DNA of 64,000 bases from Mycolicibacterium flavescens. GTDB taxonomy: Bacteria > Actinomycetota > Actinomycetes > Mycobacteriales > Mycobacteriaceae. The notes beneath the pieces are model-generated. The model searched no databases. It was not told the DNA's origin and worked only from the letters and a program-made list of their open reading frames with translations. The DNA lies in NCBI GenBank assembly GCA_900637135.1, contig LR134353.1, forward strand, positions 1,364,001 to 1,428,000. The letters run 5' to 3'. A program made the position numbers and the translations under genes. Positions 1-9,447 of the stretch are shown here, piece by piece (within the stretch, counting starts at the first letter, position 1; each line of letters begins with the position of its first letter).

Positions 1-266
1 TCGCGCGGCCCCTCGACTCAGCGGCGCTCGATGAAGCGACGCTCGAACGCGCGCTCGCCACGTTCTCGCACACGCTGTACCACCCGGTCGGCACGTGCCG
101 CATGGGCCGCGACGACGCGAGCGTGGTCGACCCGAATCTGCGCGTCCGCGGCGTCGAAGGGCTGCGAGTCGCCGACGCGTCGGTGATGCCGGCGATCATC
201 CGCGGGCACACCCACGCGCCCAGCGTGCTCATCGGGGAGAAGGCCGCCGAGCTACTGCGTGCCTGA
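1..266 (+). CDS. GMC-family FAD oxidoreductase, C-terminal fragment (5' end outside window)
   Basis: Reading frame 3 is open from the window edge to TGA at 264-266 and gives about 87 residues. It contains the GMC_oxred_C hallmark HPVGTCRMG (codons from 81), then [21 protein letters not shown] and a G-H-T/N-x-x-A-P-type segment, which form the FAD/substrate-binding C-terminal domain of choline dehydrogenase-like flavoproteins. The His of HPVGT is close to the catalytic His of the family. The position next to the opp operon matches Rv1279 in H37Rv (remembered gene order). Substrate cannot be told from this fragment. Confidence 0.9.
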   Translation, partial: ARPLDSAALDEATLERALATFSHTLYHPVGTCRMGRDDASVVDPNLRVRGVEGLRVADASVMPAIIRGHTHAPSVLIGEKAAELLRA

Positions 267-291
267 TAGCCGCGAGTGTCAAGATGGTTCC

Positions 292-756
292 ATGGCCGAG
301 CGCGACCGCGACGACGCCGGGCGTCCCCGCAACACCCGACCCCGCGATGCTCTAGGGCGGCCGCTGCCCCACGGCAGCGAGGGTGTCGAGCGCATCCCCG
401 ACGACCTCGACCTGCCGCCGACCGAGACCCTCGCCTACGCCCAGGAGCTCCTCGACGACGGCATGGCGTTTCACGCGCACGAGGTGTTGGAGGCGGCGTG
501 GAAGAACGGCCCGGACGCCGAACGCACGCTCTGGCAGAGCCTGGCCCAACTCGCCGTCGGCATCACGCACATCCAACGCGGAAACACCCAGGGAGCGCTG
601 GCGGTGTTGGACCGCGCACGCGCTGGTCTGGCCGACGCCTCGGTCGCCCACGACGTCGACGTCCCGGGACTCGTCGACTATGCCCAGACGCTCATCGACG
701 ACCTCGAAGCGGGAGCGGCGATCGACCCGCAGCGATTGCGGCCGCGCCTGCACTAG
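292..756 (+). CDS. DUF309 domain protein
   Basis: A protein of 154 residues from ATG 292. The core contains AFHAHEVLEAAWK, followed by a helical LWQSLAQLAVGITHIQRGN segment. This is the conserved H-E-x-x-E-x-x-W signature of the small all-helical DUF309 family, whose biochemical role is unknown. An upstream in-frame ATG at 259 overlaps the preceding stop, so 292 is preferred because it is clear of the oxidoreductase gene. The last four bases overlap the convergent oppA stop codon. Family call is good; function is not known. Confidence 0.75.
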   Translation: MAERDRDDAGRPRNTRPRDALGRPLPHGSEGVERIPDDLDLPPTETLAYAQELLDDGMAFHAHEVLEAAWKNGPDAERTLWQSLAQLAVGITHIQRGNTQGALAVLDRARAGLADASVAHDVDVPGLVDYAQTLIDDLEAGAAIDPQRLRPRLH

Positions 757-2423
757 GGCTTCATGAAGCCGATCTTCGTGTAGTCGGCGTCGGCCAGGCC
801 GAACGCACCGAAGTTCGCCAGATTGCTTCGCGTCGCGATGTTTCCCGGCGACTGGGTCAACGGCAGGCTGAACACCTCTTCGAACAGCATCTTGTCCAGC
901 TCGTTGGCCAGCACCCGGGCTTTCGCGGGATCCAGTTCGCCGACGGTCTGCTCGATCTTCGCGTCGATCTGCGGGCTGCCGATCTGTCCGAAATTGCTCT
1001 CGGCTCCGGTCCGGTAGATCTGCGTCAGGCTTGCGAGCGGGAAAGCGTCACCGCTCCAGGAGAATTGAGCGATGTCGAAGTTGCCGACGGTGACGTAGTC
1101 GGTGAAGAAACCGGCCGCAGGCCGGACATCCAACTCCAGTTTCACGCCGATCTGGGCGAGGTTGTTCTGCGCGATCTGTCCGTACTGCCGGGTGCTGAGC
1201 GAGTCGAACAGCACGTCGCGGATCACGAGTTGGCGGCCGTCCTTCTCCCGGAACTGGCCATTGAGTCGCCAACCGAGCGCGTCGAGTTCCTGCTTGGCCT
1301 TCTCCGGGTCGAAGGCTATAACGCCGCTGTTGTCCTGGTAACCCTCCTGGCCCGCGACGAAGATGTGGTTGTTCAGTGGTGCGGGGTTGTCGGCGAGCCC
1401 GCGCTGGGTGACTTCGGCGATGGTCTTGCGGTCGATGCCCTTGGCGATCGCGCGTCGCAGCGCGGGGTCGGCCAAAATCGAACCCGGAGAGCCGTTGAAC
1501 GTGAAGTGATACCAGGCCAGACCGGGCGCGCGCCGGATGGTCACGCCCTGCGTGCGTCGAGCGATCTCCATCTCGTCGAGCGTCGCCAGACCGGTGGCGT
1601 CGATCGTGTTGTTCTGCAGCGCGGGAATGCGTGCGGCGTCGTCGAGGACCAGGAACGTGATGCTGTCCAGCAGCGGCTGCTCACCCCACCATTTGGGGTT
1701 GCGGGTCAACGTGATTCGTTTGGCACCACGGTCGAGGTTGGAGACGATGAACGGCCCCGCCGACGGGCCGGGGCCGTTGAGCTGACCCTTGTTGAAGACC
1801 TCCGGGTTCTCCGTCGAGCTCTTGGGCACCAGCATGCTGGTGCCCGCAAACATCCCGCGCCAATCGGACCACGGCTCGGCGAACGTGATGACGGCCTGGC
1901 GGTCGTCGACGCCCCGCTCGACCTTCTCGACCCGGTCGCTGCCGTTGGTCGCGGCGATCGCGAACCGGTCGTCCTTGCCGCTCGTGGCGTTGATCTGGGA
2001 CTGGATGTCCTCCCAGGTGATCGGCGCGCCGTCGCTCCACACCGCTTTCGGGTTGATCGTGTAGGTGACGACCTGCGGGTCGGTGCTCGTCAGCTCCACA
2101 TCGGTGAAGTAGTCGGTGTTGACGGTGGCCGAGCCGTCGGGGCCGATCCGGAACGCGCGCGGCATCGCCGGTTTCATCAGCGAGTTGTTGTCACCGGTGT
2201 TGCCGTCGATGTGCAGCGGGTTAAAGTTCGGCGGGAACTCGTTGATCGACAGCCGGAGGTTGCCGCCCTGCTGCAGGTTGGCGACGTCCTGCGGGTTGAT
2301 GTCGTTGGTGTTTCCCACCGCCGCCTCGCCGCCAGCGGAGGGGGCTTCCTCGGAACCTCCCGAGCACGCGGTCAGGGTCAGCGCGGCGATCATGGAAGCC
2401 GCAGCAAAGCGTCGCATCCTCAT
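753..2423 (-). CDS. oppA: Oligopeptide ABC transporter substrate-binding lipoprotein
   Basis: A 556-residue extracytoplasmic solute-binding protein of the SBP_bac_5 (DppA/OppA) family. It is expected to be anchored outside the membrane and to deliver peptides to the OppB-OppC permease. The N-terminus is a short basic and hydrophobic signal with lipobox LTAC, making Cys20 the lipidation site; an alternative start two codons later is possible. Downstream are typical family stretches such as PNFNPLH, FAEPWSDW and GIDRKTIAEV. It is the last gene of a four-gene minus-strand operon, with 11 bp after oppD. Order and sizes match Rv1280c-Rv1283c. Confidence 0.9.
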   Translation of the reverse strand: MRMRRFAAASMIAALTLTACSGGSEEAPSAGGEAAVGNTNDINPQDVANLQQGGNLRLSINEFPPNFNPLHIDGNTGDNNSLMKPAMPRAFRIGPDGSATVNTDYFTDVELTSTDPQVVTYTINPKAVWSDGAPITWEDIQSQINATSGKDDRFAIAATNGSDRVEKVERGVDDRQAVITFAEPWSDWRGMFAGTSMLVPKSSTENPEVFNKGQLNGPGPSAGPFIVSNLDRGAKRITLTRNPKWWGEQPLLDSITFLVLDDAARIPALQNNTIDATGLATLDEMEIARRTQGVTIRRAPGLAWYHFTFNGSPGSILADPALRRAIAKGIDRKTIAEVTQRGLADNPAPLNNHIFVAGQEGYQDNSGVIAFDPEKAKQELDALGWRLNGQFREKDGRQLVIRDVLFDSLSTRQYGQIAQNNLAQIGVKLELDVRPAAGFFTDYVTVGNFDIAQFSWSGDAFPLASLTQIYRTGAESNFGQIGSPQIDAKIEQTVGELDPAKARVLANELDKMLFEEVFSLPLTQSPGNIATRSNLANFGAFGLADADYTKIGFMKP

Positions 2424-2434
2424 GCGGTCCGACT

Positions 2435-4276
2435 TTAGCGGCGATTCACCTGCGGTCGCGGCACCGCGGCCAGCAACCGCCGGGTGTAGTCGTGCTGTGG
2501 GTCGGTGAACACCTGGTCACCGTCGCCCTGCTCGACCACGGTGCCCTTGTACATCACCGCCACCCGGTGGGCCAGGTGCCGCACCACTGAGAGGTCGTGG
2601 GAGACGAACAGATAGGACAGCCCGAACCGCTGCTGCAGATCCAACAGCAGGTTGATGATGCCGGCCTGGATCGAGACGTCCAGGGCCGACACCGGCTCGT
2701 CGAGCGCGAGGATCTTCGGCTGTAGCGCGAGCGCCCGCGCAATGCCGATGCGCTGCTTCTGCCCGCCGGAGAACTCGGCCGGATACCGGGTGGCGTCTTC
2801 ACGTTGCAACCCGACGATGCCGAGCAGCTCGCCGATCCGTTCGTCGCGCCGGCGCTTGTCGAAACCGTTGGCCTGCAACGGTTCGGCGAGCACTTCGAAC
2901 ACCGGCAGCCGCGGGTCCAACGAGGCCACCGGGTCCTGGAACACCACCTGCAGGTCCCCTCGCAGCTCGCGGCGGGCCCGCCGGTCGAGTGAGGCCACAT
3001 CCTTGCCGAGCACCTCGATAGAGCCGCCTTCCGGGGCGGTCAGCGCCAGGATCTGGTGCAAGGTTGTCGACTTGCCCGATCCGGACTCTCCGACGATGCC
3101 CAGCGTGCGACCCTGGTGCAGTGCGAAGCTGATGCCGTCGACGGCGCGCACCTCACCGACCTGGCGGCGAAACACCACGCCCTTGGTCAGCTTGTAGGTC
3201 TTGACCAGATCATCGACGCGCAGCACCACCGGCGGCTCGGCCGAAGACGGTGTGTCGGGCGGGGCCGTGGACACGCCGTAGATCTCGGCGGCGCTGCGGC
3301 CGACGACGTGTTCGGTGCGGATGCACGCGGCGAAATGGCCCGATCCGGAGTCCATCGGCAGCAGCTCGGGCTCGGCCGCGCGGCAGTCGTCGATCGCAAG
3401 CGGACAACGCGGGGCGAACGGGCACCCGGGCGGCAGCGCGGCCATCGACGGCGGTGCCCCCGGGATGGGGATCAGGCGCGCGCCTTGTGCTGCGTCGAGG
3501 CGCGGCACGGAGCCCAGCAGCCCGACGGTGTAGGGCATGCGGCGGTCGCGGTAGAGCTGATCGACGCCGGCCACCTCGACCGCACGCCCCGCGTACATCA
3601 CCAGCGCGCGGTCGGCGAATTCGGCGACCACCCCCAGGTCATGGGTGATGATCAGGACGCCGGCGCCGGTCACATCGCGGGCGGTCTTCAGCACTTCGAG
3701 GATCTGCGCCTGCACCGTGACGTCCAGAGCGGTCGTCGGCTCGTCGCAGATGATCAGGTCGGGATCGTTGGCGATGGCGATGGCGATCACGACCCGCTGG
3801 CGTTCACCGCCGGACAACTCATGCGGGAACGACTTGGCCCGTCGGTCGGGCTGGGCGATACCGACCAGCTCGAGCAGTTCGACCGCGCGCTTCCTGGCGG
3901 CCTGCCGACCGATGCCGCGCTGGTGGATCCCGATCGCCTCGGCGATCTGGTCGCCGACGGTGTAGACGGGGGTGAGCGCCGACATCGGGTCCTGGAACAC
4001 CGTGCCGATGGCCTTGCCGCGGATCGCCGACATCCGCTGGTCGGACAGGCCGATCAACTCGTCGCCGTGCAGGCGGATGGAACCCGACACCTCGGCGTAC
4101 TCGGGCAGCAGCCCGACGACGGCCATCGCGCTGGCCGACTTGCCCGCCCCGGATTCGCCGACCAGCGCCACGACCTCGCCCTTGCCGACGTCGAAGTTCA
4201 TGCCGCGCACCGCTTCCACCGGTACCGAGTCCGTGGGGAACTCGACGGTGAGGTCGCGGACCTCGAGCAGGCTCAT
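2435..4276 (-). CDS. oppD: Oligopeptide ABC transporter, fused dual ATPase
   Basis: A 613-residue protein with two complete ABC ATPase domains in one chain, replacing separate OppD and OppF. The first Walker A is GESGAGKS at residues 40-47, with signature LSGGERQRV near 152 and a Cys-containing oligopeptide-transporter C-terminal region ([10 protein letters not shown]). The second Walker A, GESGSGKS, lies near 393, with signature [10 protein letters not shown] near 500. It powers peptide import through OppB/OppC. ATG 4276 was chosen because it overlaps the oppC stop as ATGA; the longer reading frame upstream lies inside oppC. Rv1281c has essentially the same length. Confidence 0.93.
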   Translation of the reverse strand: MSLLEVRDLTVEFPTDSVPVEAVRGMNFDVGKGEVVALVGESGAGKSASAMAVVGLLPEYAEVSGSIRLHGDELIGLSDQRMSAIRGKAIGTVFQDPMSALTPVYTVGDQIAEAIGIHQRGIGRQAARKRAVELLELVGIAQPDRRAKSFPHELSGGERQRVVIAIAIANDPDLIICDEPTTALDVTVQAQILEVLKTARDVTGAGVLIITHDLGVVAEFADRALVMYAGRAVEVAGVDQLYRDRRMPYTVGLLGSVPRLDAAQGARLIPIPGAPPSMAALPPGCPFAPRCPLAIDDCRAAEPELLPMDSGSGHFAACIRTEHVVGRSAAEIYGVSTAPPDTPSSAEPPVVLRVDDLVKTYKLTKGVVFRRQVGEVRAVDGISFALHQGRTLGIVGESGSGKSTTLHQILALTAPEGGSIEVLGKDVASLDRRARRELRGDLQVVFQDPVASLDPRLPVFEVLAEPLQANGFDKRRRDERIGELLGIVGLQREDATRYPAEFSGGQKQRIGIARALALQPKILALDEPVSALDVSIQAGIINLLLDLQQRFGLSYLFVSHDLSVVRHLAHRVAVMYKGTVVEQGDGDQVFTDPQHDYTRRLLAAVPRPQVNRR

Positions 4277-5193
4277 CGCTTGCGCCTCCGCAGCTGACGC
4301 GCACCCGGATCGAGCGCGTCGCGCAGGCCATCGCCGACGAGGTTGGCGCACAGGATGATCAGGACCAGTACACCGCCGGGGAACAGAAACAGCCAGGGGA
4401 ACGTCGTCGCCGACTTCGTCCCGTCGGCGATCAGCGTGCCGAGCGACACATCGGGCGGCTGGATGCCGAAACCCAGGAAGCTCAGTCCTGTTTCGGCCAG
4501 CACTGCCACACCGACGTTGAGCGCCGTGTCGATGATGATGATCGACGCGACGTTGGGCAGGATGTGGCGGATGATGATCCGCCAGTTGCTGACACCCATA
4601 TAGCGTGCGGCCGCGACGAATTCGCGGTCGCGAAGGCTCATCGTCATGCCACGGACGATCCGGGAACTGATCATCCAGCTGAACAACGACAGCAGCACGA
4701 TCATCCAGATGATGTCACCTTTGGTGCGCTGCACCACGATTGAGATCAGCAGGAAGCTCGGCACCACCAGCATCAAGTCGACCAGCCACATCAGGGCGGG
4801 GTCTCGCCAGTCGGCGAAGTACCCCGAGATCGTGCCGACAGTCGCCGCGATGATCGTCGAGATGAACGCGACGCAGACACCGATCAGCATCGACTTCTGC
4901 ATCCCGCGCAGCGTCTGGGCGAAGAGGTCCTGTCCCAGCGCGTTGGTGCCGAACCAGTGCTCGGGGCTGGGCGGCTGCTGCAGCGCGAAGTAGTCGAGGT
5001 CGTTGTAGCTGTAGGGCAACAGGGGCGGCGATGCGTAGCACCCGATGAACATGACCACCAACAGCACCAGGGAGATGACGGCCGGCTTGTTGCGCAGGAA
5101 CCGGCGGAACACCAGCGTTCGTCGCGACGCGAAGCCCTCCGAGACGCCGGATTGCGCGGTAGTCGACTTCTGTGTGGTGGCGGGTTCGGTCAT
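4273..5193 (-). CDS. oppC: Oligopeptide ABC transporter permease OppC
   Basis: A 306-residue inner-membrane permease of the BPD_transp_1 family. After a cytoplasmic N-terminus, one hydrophobic segment ([18 protein letters not shown]) is followed by the OppC N-terminal domain containing [12 protein letters not shown]. The multi-span core carries the EAA-type loop [21 protein letters not shown] that contacts the ATPase. Start ATG 5193 overlaps the oppB stop by four bases and the gene's own end overlaps oppD by four bases, so the operon is translationally coupled. Partner is OppB; energised by OppD. Confidence 0.93.
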   Translation of the reverse strand: MTEPATTQKSTTAQSGVSEGFASRRTLVFRRFLRNKPAVISLVLLVVMFIGCYASPPLLPYSYNDLDYFALQQPPSPEHWFGTNALGQDLFAQTLRGMQKSMLIGVCVAFISTIIAATVGTISGYFADWRDPALMWLVDLMLVVPSFLLISIVVQRTKGDIIWMIVLLSLFSWMISSRIVRGMTMSLRDREFVAAARYMGVSNWRIIIRHILPNVASIIIIDTALNVGVAVLAETGLSFLGFGIQPPDVSLGTLIADGTKSATTFPWLFLFPGGVLVLIILCANLVGDGLRDALDPGARQLRRRKR

Positions 5194-6167
5194 GACGCCC
5201 GCACCCTCGGATCGAGCGCGGCGTAGACCACGTCGGAGAGCAAGCCGGCCAACAGGATCATCGCGCCGGACAGCACGGTGATCGCCGCGACGATGTTGAT
5301 GTCCTGGTTACCGATGCCGGTGACGATCCATTCCCCGATTCCGTACCAGCCGAAGATCTTCTCGATGAACACCGCACCGGTCACCAAACCCGCGACGCTG
5401 TAGGCGAACAACGTCGCCATCGGGATCAGCGCGGTGCGCAGGCCGTGCCTGACGAGCGCGCGCCGCCGCGTCAGGCCCTTGGCCCGCGCGGTGCGGATGA
5501 AGTCCTGACCGAGGACATCGAGCATCGCGTTGCGTTGGTAGCGGCTGTAGATCGCGATCGAGGAGATGGCGAGCGTCATGCTGGGCAGCACCAGGTGCTG
5601 CAATCGGTCGACGAACTGGTTCCACGCCCCCTCGATGGGGAAGGGCGAAGTCTCGCCGGTGTATTCGAAGATCCGGACGCCGAGCACGTTGTTCACGCCC
5701 AGCGCGGCCAGGATGAAGAGGTTGGCCAGAACGAAGGTCGGCGTGCTGATCACCAGAAGGGACAGCACCGTCACGACGCGGTCGCTGAGCCGGTACTGCC
5801 TGATGGCGCCCCACGCCCCGGCGGCCACGCCGATCACCGTCCCGACGACCGAGCCGATCACCAACAGGCGGAGGCTGACACCCACCCGTCGCCACAGCTC
5901 GTCGGTGACCGGCTGCCCGCCGATGGTCATACCGAAGTCGCCGCGGATGGCGCCCGATACCCAGTGGGCGTACTGCTCGAGCACCGGCTTGTCGAGATTG
6001 AGTTCGACGCGTTTGGCGTCGATGACGCTCTGTGGCGGGCGCGGGTTGCGGCTCTCCAGGCTGTCGAGGGGATCGAACTGCCACGACGCGAGCAGGAAGA
6101 CGAGGAACGAGGCCAGTGCCAGCAGCACGACGTAATTGAGCAGTCGGCGCGCCAAGAACCGCGTCAT
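5190..6167 (-). CDS. oppB: Oligopeptide ABC transporter permease OppB
   Basis: A 325-residue permease, the same length I recall for Rv1283c. It shows an N-terminal membrane segment (VVLLALASFLVFLLASW), a periplasmic region, and a core with the coupling loop RTARAKGLTRRRALVRHGLRTA. It is the first gene of the minus-strand opp operon. The start at 6167 is followed upstream by about 220 bp without a gene, which must hold the operon promoter; I did not identify convincing -35/-10 boxes there. Confidence 0.93.
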   Translation of the reverse strand: MTRFLARRLLNYVVLLALASFLVFLLASWQFDPLDSLESRNPRPPQSVIDAKRVELNLDKPVLEQYAHWVSGAIRGDFGMTIGGQPVTDELWRRVGVSLRLLVIGSVVGTVIGVAAGAWGAIRQYRLSDRVVTVLSLLVISTPTFVLANLFILAALGVNNVLGVRIFEYTGETSPFPIEGAWNQFVDRLQHLVLPSMTLAISSIAIYSRYQRNAMLDVLGQDFIRTARAKGLTRRRALVRHGLRTALIPMATLFAYSVAGLVTGAVFIEKIFGWYGIGEWIVTGIGNQDINIVAAITVLSGAMILLAGLLSDVVYAALDPRVRAS

Positions 6168-6388
6168 GCGGAGCGTCCGTCGGTCGGCTGCATGCGCTCA
6201 GGTTAGGAGATGACTGCCGTGATGGCCGGTATGCGGGCCGTGGAGCGCGGCAAGCTGCGCGATTTGGCGAATACGCACCCAGGGTCCAGCACGCTCGCAG
6301 GAACGCCCTGTTCAGTGAATGCGCAACTGAGTTTCACCGGTGGCCGCGCCGACGGGGCGACTGGGTAACCACGAATGGAGTGACTCAA

Positions 6389-6637
6389 GTGGTTCGTGAC
6401 GGGAAGCGACGAACAATTCACGTCAAAGCTATCTCTGCGGTTCTCGGCGGCGGCGCGATCGTCGCGTTGACGGCGCTCGGCGCGGCGGTCGACCAAACGT
6501 CCGACCCGACTTCGATCGCGATTCCGAGGATGACCGTCGGCGCGACGGACACTCAGACCACACCGTCCGAGGCGCCCGGCGTGGGCAGGGCGGAGCCGAC
6601 CATCAAGGGCACTGCGCCGTTTGCCGTGAAGAGGTGA
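6389..6637 (+). CDS. Small exported or membrane protein, unknown function
   Basis: An 82-residue protein from GTG 6389, chosen because GGAG at 6377-6380 sits eight bases upstream; an in-frame GTG at 6380 overlaps that site. A basic start (RDGKRRTIHVK) precedes one hydrophobic helix (AISAVLGGGAIVALTALGAAV). A Thr/Pro-rich tail contains TPSEAPG and ends AEPTIKGTAPFAVKR. This reads as a single-span or secreted mycobacterial protein; similar short Pro/Thr-rich proteins are common in the genus. No enzymatic motif is visible and no function is proposed. Confidence 0.6.
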   Translation: MVRDGKRRTIHVKAISAVLGGGAIVALTALGAAVDQTSDPTSIAIPRMTVGATDTQTTPSEAPGVGRAEPTIKGTAPFAVKR

Positions 6638-6673
6638 GCGGCCGCCCAACACCTGGGGCGGTGTGACCGGCCT

Positions 6674-6699
6674 GTTTCGCCGGGCCTCCGTTCGGTTAT
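6674..6699 (+). promoter_or_regulatory. SigF-like promoter candidate
   Basis: GTTT at 6674-6677 and GGTTAT at 6694-6699 are separated by 16 bases, close to the mycobacterial sigma-F consensus GTTT-N15-17-GGGTAT. A perfect 8-bp stem (AGGGTTCG 6710-6717, CGAACCCT 6722-6729, 4-nt loop) begins about where the transcript would start. That hairpin could be a 5' stabilising stem, or alternatively the terminator of the upstream small gene. Confidence 0.35.
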
Positions 6700-6790
6700 C
6701 CACCACCTAAGGGTTCGACGACGAACCCTGTTTGCGCTGTTAGACGGGCCGCGACGGCGATCGCGCCCACCGGACCAAACGGAGACCGAA

Positions 6791-7036
6791 GTGAACACGA
6801 AACAGGTCAAGTTGTTCTCGGCAGCGGTCGGGACCATTGCCCTGCTCGCGATGGGGGCCTTCTCGGTCGCGTCCACCACGGCCGCCCAGGACGACGAACC
6901 ACCCGTGACCCCGGGACCGGTGACGACGTCGGAGATCACGACCGGTGAGACGGTTACCGACAGCAAGGCTCCCGAAACCCCCACGACGTCGGTGGCCACG
7001 CCGCCGGTGACCGCCGAACCGGCGCCGACCGGCTAA
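6791..7036 (+). CDS. Small secreted Thr/Pro-rich protein
   Basis: An 81-residue protein from GTG 6791 with ribosome-binding site GGAG at 6781. The N-terminus is a clear signal peptide: MNTKQVK, then LFSAAVGTIALLAMGAFSVAS, with likely cleavage after TTAA. The mature part is short, acidic and disordered, with many Thr and Pro residues (TPGPVTT, TPTTSVATPPV). It lies 75 bp before the two-component system and may be exported envelope material. No known domain. Confidence 0.6.
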   Translation: MNTKQVKLFSAAVGTIALLAMGAFSVASTTAAQDDEPPVTPGPVTTSEITTGETVTDSKAPETPTTSVATPPVTAEPAPTG

Positions 7037-7111
7037 CCGAACCGGGCGGTTTCACAGCCGGCACCAAGGAAGCGCACAGCCGCCCCTCATGGGGCCCGCG
7101 ATAATGGAGCC

Positions 7112-7861
7112 GTGGCGACCCCCGGCGTGAGCGAGCAGGACTCGGGCCGAGTCGTCATGCGTCGCGCCGACGGCACACCGATCCACGTACTGGTTGTCGA
7201 TGACGAACCGGTACTCGCCGAGCTGATGTCGATGGCCCTGCGCTACGAGGGCTGGACCATCACGACCGCCGCCGACGGGGCTTCGGCCATCGCCTCGGCG
7301 CGCCAGACCGCGCCCGACGTCGTGGTGCTCGACGTGATGCTGCCGGATATGAGCGGTCTCGACGTGCTGCGCAGACTGCGCGAGCAGATTCCCGGGTTAC
7401 CGCTGCTGCTGTTGACCGCCAAGGATTCGGTGGAGGATCGCATCGCCGGGTTGACCGCAGGCGGCGATGATTATGTCACCAAACCGTTCAGCATCGAGGA
7501 AGTGGTCCTGCGCCTGCGCGGGCTGCTGAGGCGCACCGGTGTGGCCACAGAACCGGACGGTGCGAAGATCGTCGTCGGTGACCTGGTGCTCGACGAGGAC
7601 AGCCACGAGGTGACGCGCGGCGGTGAGCTGATCACCTTGACCGCGACCGAATTCGAGCTGCTGCGGTTCATGATGCGCAATCCCAAACGCGTGCTGAGCA
7701 AGGCGCAGATCCTCGATCGCGTATGGAGTTACGACTTCGGCGGCCGCTCGAACGTCGTCGAGTTGTACGTCTCGTACCTGAGAAAGAAGATCGACAACGG
7801 GCGAGCGCCGATGATCCACACCCTGCGCGGTGCCGGGTATGTCCTCAAGCCCGCGCGCTGA
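7112..7861 (+). CDS. OmpR/PhoP-family response regulator
   Basis: A 249-residue DNA-binding response regulator. The receiver has the acidic pair D30-D31, the phosphoacceptor Asp74 (VVLDVMLP) and the conserved Lys124 (YVTKPF). A linker leads to a C-terminal winged-helix domain containing LTATEFELLRFMM, SKAQILDRVW and RSNVVELYVSYLRKKI, ending HTLRGAGYVLK. GTG 7112 is used; ATG 7157 would also keep the domain whole. It overlaps the kinase gene by 23 bp. It resembles PhoP and TcrX of M. tuberculosis but orthology cannot be decided here. Confidence 0.9.
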   Translation: MATPGVSEQDSGRVVMRRADGTPIHVLVVDDEPVLAELMSMALRYEGWTITTAADGASAIASARQTAPDVVVLDVMLPDMSGLDVLRRLREQIPGLPLLLLTAKDSVEDRIAGLTAGGDDYVTKPFSIEEVVLRLRGLLRRTGVATEPDGAKIVVGDLVLDEDSHEVTRGGELITLTATEFELLRFMMRNPKRVLSKAQILDRVWSYDFGGRSNVVELYVSYLRKKIDNGRAPMIHTLRGAGYVLKPAR

Positions 7862-9377
7862 CGGGCCGTCGACGCGGATCCGCTGGCCGCGGACGTGGTC
7901 GTTGCGCGCTCGGCTGCTCGCTTCGCAAATCGTGTTGCTTGCACTGGTGTGCGCGTCGGTCGGGATGGGGACCGTCCTTGCGCTGCAACACTTTCTGGTC
8001 AACCAACTCGATGGGCGTTTGGCCGAGACGGCTCGACGTTCGGCCGGCCTGTTCGAGTTCGGCCCGCCTACGGGGCCGCCGGGATTGCCACGACCGGGTT
8101 TTCGTCATCGCATGATGATCCGAGACGATCTCGGGCCGGGGCCCGCGTTTCTCAACGCGCCGGGGCAGGCAGCCCGCACCGTCGGCGCGGTCGTGTCGGG
8201 CGACACCCCGGTCGACGCCGGCGTGATCAAAGCAGACGGCACCCGCAGCCAGATCAGCACGGCCGCAGCACAACAACTCGCGCGCGTGGCGCCGGACTCG
8301 CCGACCACCATCGACCTCGACGGGCTCGGCCGCTACCGGGTGGTCGCAATGCATTCGCCCCGACGCGGCGACACGATCGTGATCGGGCTGCCCACCTCCG
8401 ACGTCGACGACACGTTGTTCACCGTCGCGATCATCTTCTGCGTGGTCGGGGCGACCGCGTTGATCGGCGGGACGACGGCGGGCGTCGTGATCATCCGCCG
8501 CCAACTCGCGCCGTTGGCAAGGGTTTCCGATGCGGCACGCCAGGTCGCCGATCTCGAGCTCGACCGCGGCGAAGTACGACTACCGACGCCGATCGTGAAA
8601 GTCGACCCGGCCGGCGTACATACCGAGGTCGGGCAGTTGGGCTCCGCGCTGAACCGGATGCTGGACCGGATCGCGTCGGCGTTGTCGGCGCGGCACGCCA
8701 GCGAGACACGCGTGCGCCAGTTCGTCGCGGACGCCAGCCACGAGCTCCGCACGCCGCTGGCCGCCATCCGCGGCTATACCGAACTGGCGCAACGCAAACG
8801 CGATGACGTCCCCGATGACGTCGCCCACGCGATGAACCGAGTGGAGTCCGAGACGCGGCGCATGACCGAACTGGTCGAAGACATGCTGCTACTGACGAGA
8901 CTCGACACAGGGCGCCCGCTACAGAGCGAGTCGGTGGATCTTTCCCGGTTGATCCTCGACGCGGTCGGCGACGCCCACGTCGCCGGGCCGGACCATCGGT
9001 GGCAGCTCGATCTGCCCGAGGAGCCCGTCGTCGTGGTCGGCGATCAGGCGCGCCTGCATCAGGTGCTGGCGAACCTGCTTGCCAACGCGCGTACGCACAC
9101 TCCGCCCGGCACGTCGGTGACGACCTCTTTGCGCGCGGCCGGCGACGGGTCCGCGGTGCTGACCGTCGCCGACGACGGCCCTGGAATCCCCGGGTGGCTG
9201 CAGCCCGAGATCTTCGAGAGGTTCGCTCGCGGCGACTCGTCACGGTCTCGTCGCGACGGGGGGACCGGCCTCGGGTTGGCGATCGTGGCCGCCGTCGTCA
9301 AGGCCCACCGCGGCACCATCGAGGTGGTCACCGCCCCCGGCGACACCCGCTTCGTGGTGACCTTGCCCAGCCGGTGA
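7839..9377 (+). CDS. Sensor histidine kinase
   Basis: A 512-residue membrane kinase. Topology: N-terminal transmembrane helix (LLASQIVLLALVCASVGMG), extracytoplasmic domain of about 130 residues, second helix (TLFTVAIIFCVVGATALIGG), then HAMP. The HisKA box is DASHELRTPLAAIRGY, with phosphoacceptor His301. The HATPase domain has N box NLLANARTHTPPG, DDGPGIP and the G2 loop GGTGLGLAIV. Start ATG 7839 lies inside the regulator gene; GTG 7830 is an alternative. The signal sensed is unknown. The pair is absent between oppB and the carbonic anhydrase in H37Rv as I recall it. Confidence 0.9.
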   Translation: MSSSPRADGPSTRIRWPRTWSLRARLLASQIVLLALVCASVGMGTVLALQHFLVNQLDGRLAETARRSAGLFEFGPPTGPPGLPRPGFRHRMMIRDDLGPGPAFLNAPGQAARTVGAVVSGDTPVDAGVIKADGTRSQISTAAAQQLARVAPDSPTTIDLDGLGRYRVVAMHSPRRGDTIVIGLPTSDVDDTLFTVAIIFCVVGATALIGGTTAGVVIIRRQLAPLARVSDAARQVADLELDRGEVRLPTPIVKVDPAGVHTEVGQLGSALNRMLDRIASALSARHASETRVRQFVADASHELRTPLAAIRGYTELAQRKRDDVPDDVAHAMNRVESETRRMTELVEDMLLLTRLDTGRPLQSESVDLSRLILDAVGDAHVAGPDHRWQLDLPEEPVVVVGDQARLHQVLANLLANARTHTPPGTSVTTSLRAAGDGSAVLTVADDGPGIPGWLQPEIFERFARGDSSRSRRDGGTGLGLAIVAAVVKAHRGTIEVVTAPGDTRFVVTLPSR

Positions 9378-9447
9378 TCTGCTCCGTCATTCGATCGGCC
9401 TGATTTTCATGGGCCTCTTCTCGGGGGCGCGGTTATATGGTCGACGG

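Noticed and set aside
276..2438. Long plus-strand open frame of about 720 codons opposite oppA
   Set aside because: It spans two well-supported genes, has Arg/Val/Gly-biased composition from antisense high-GC codons and shows no domain.
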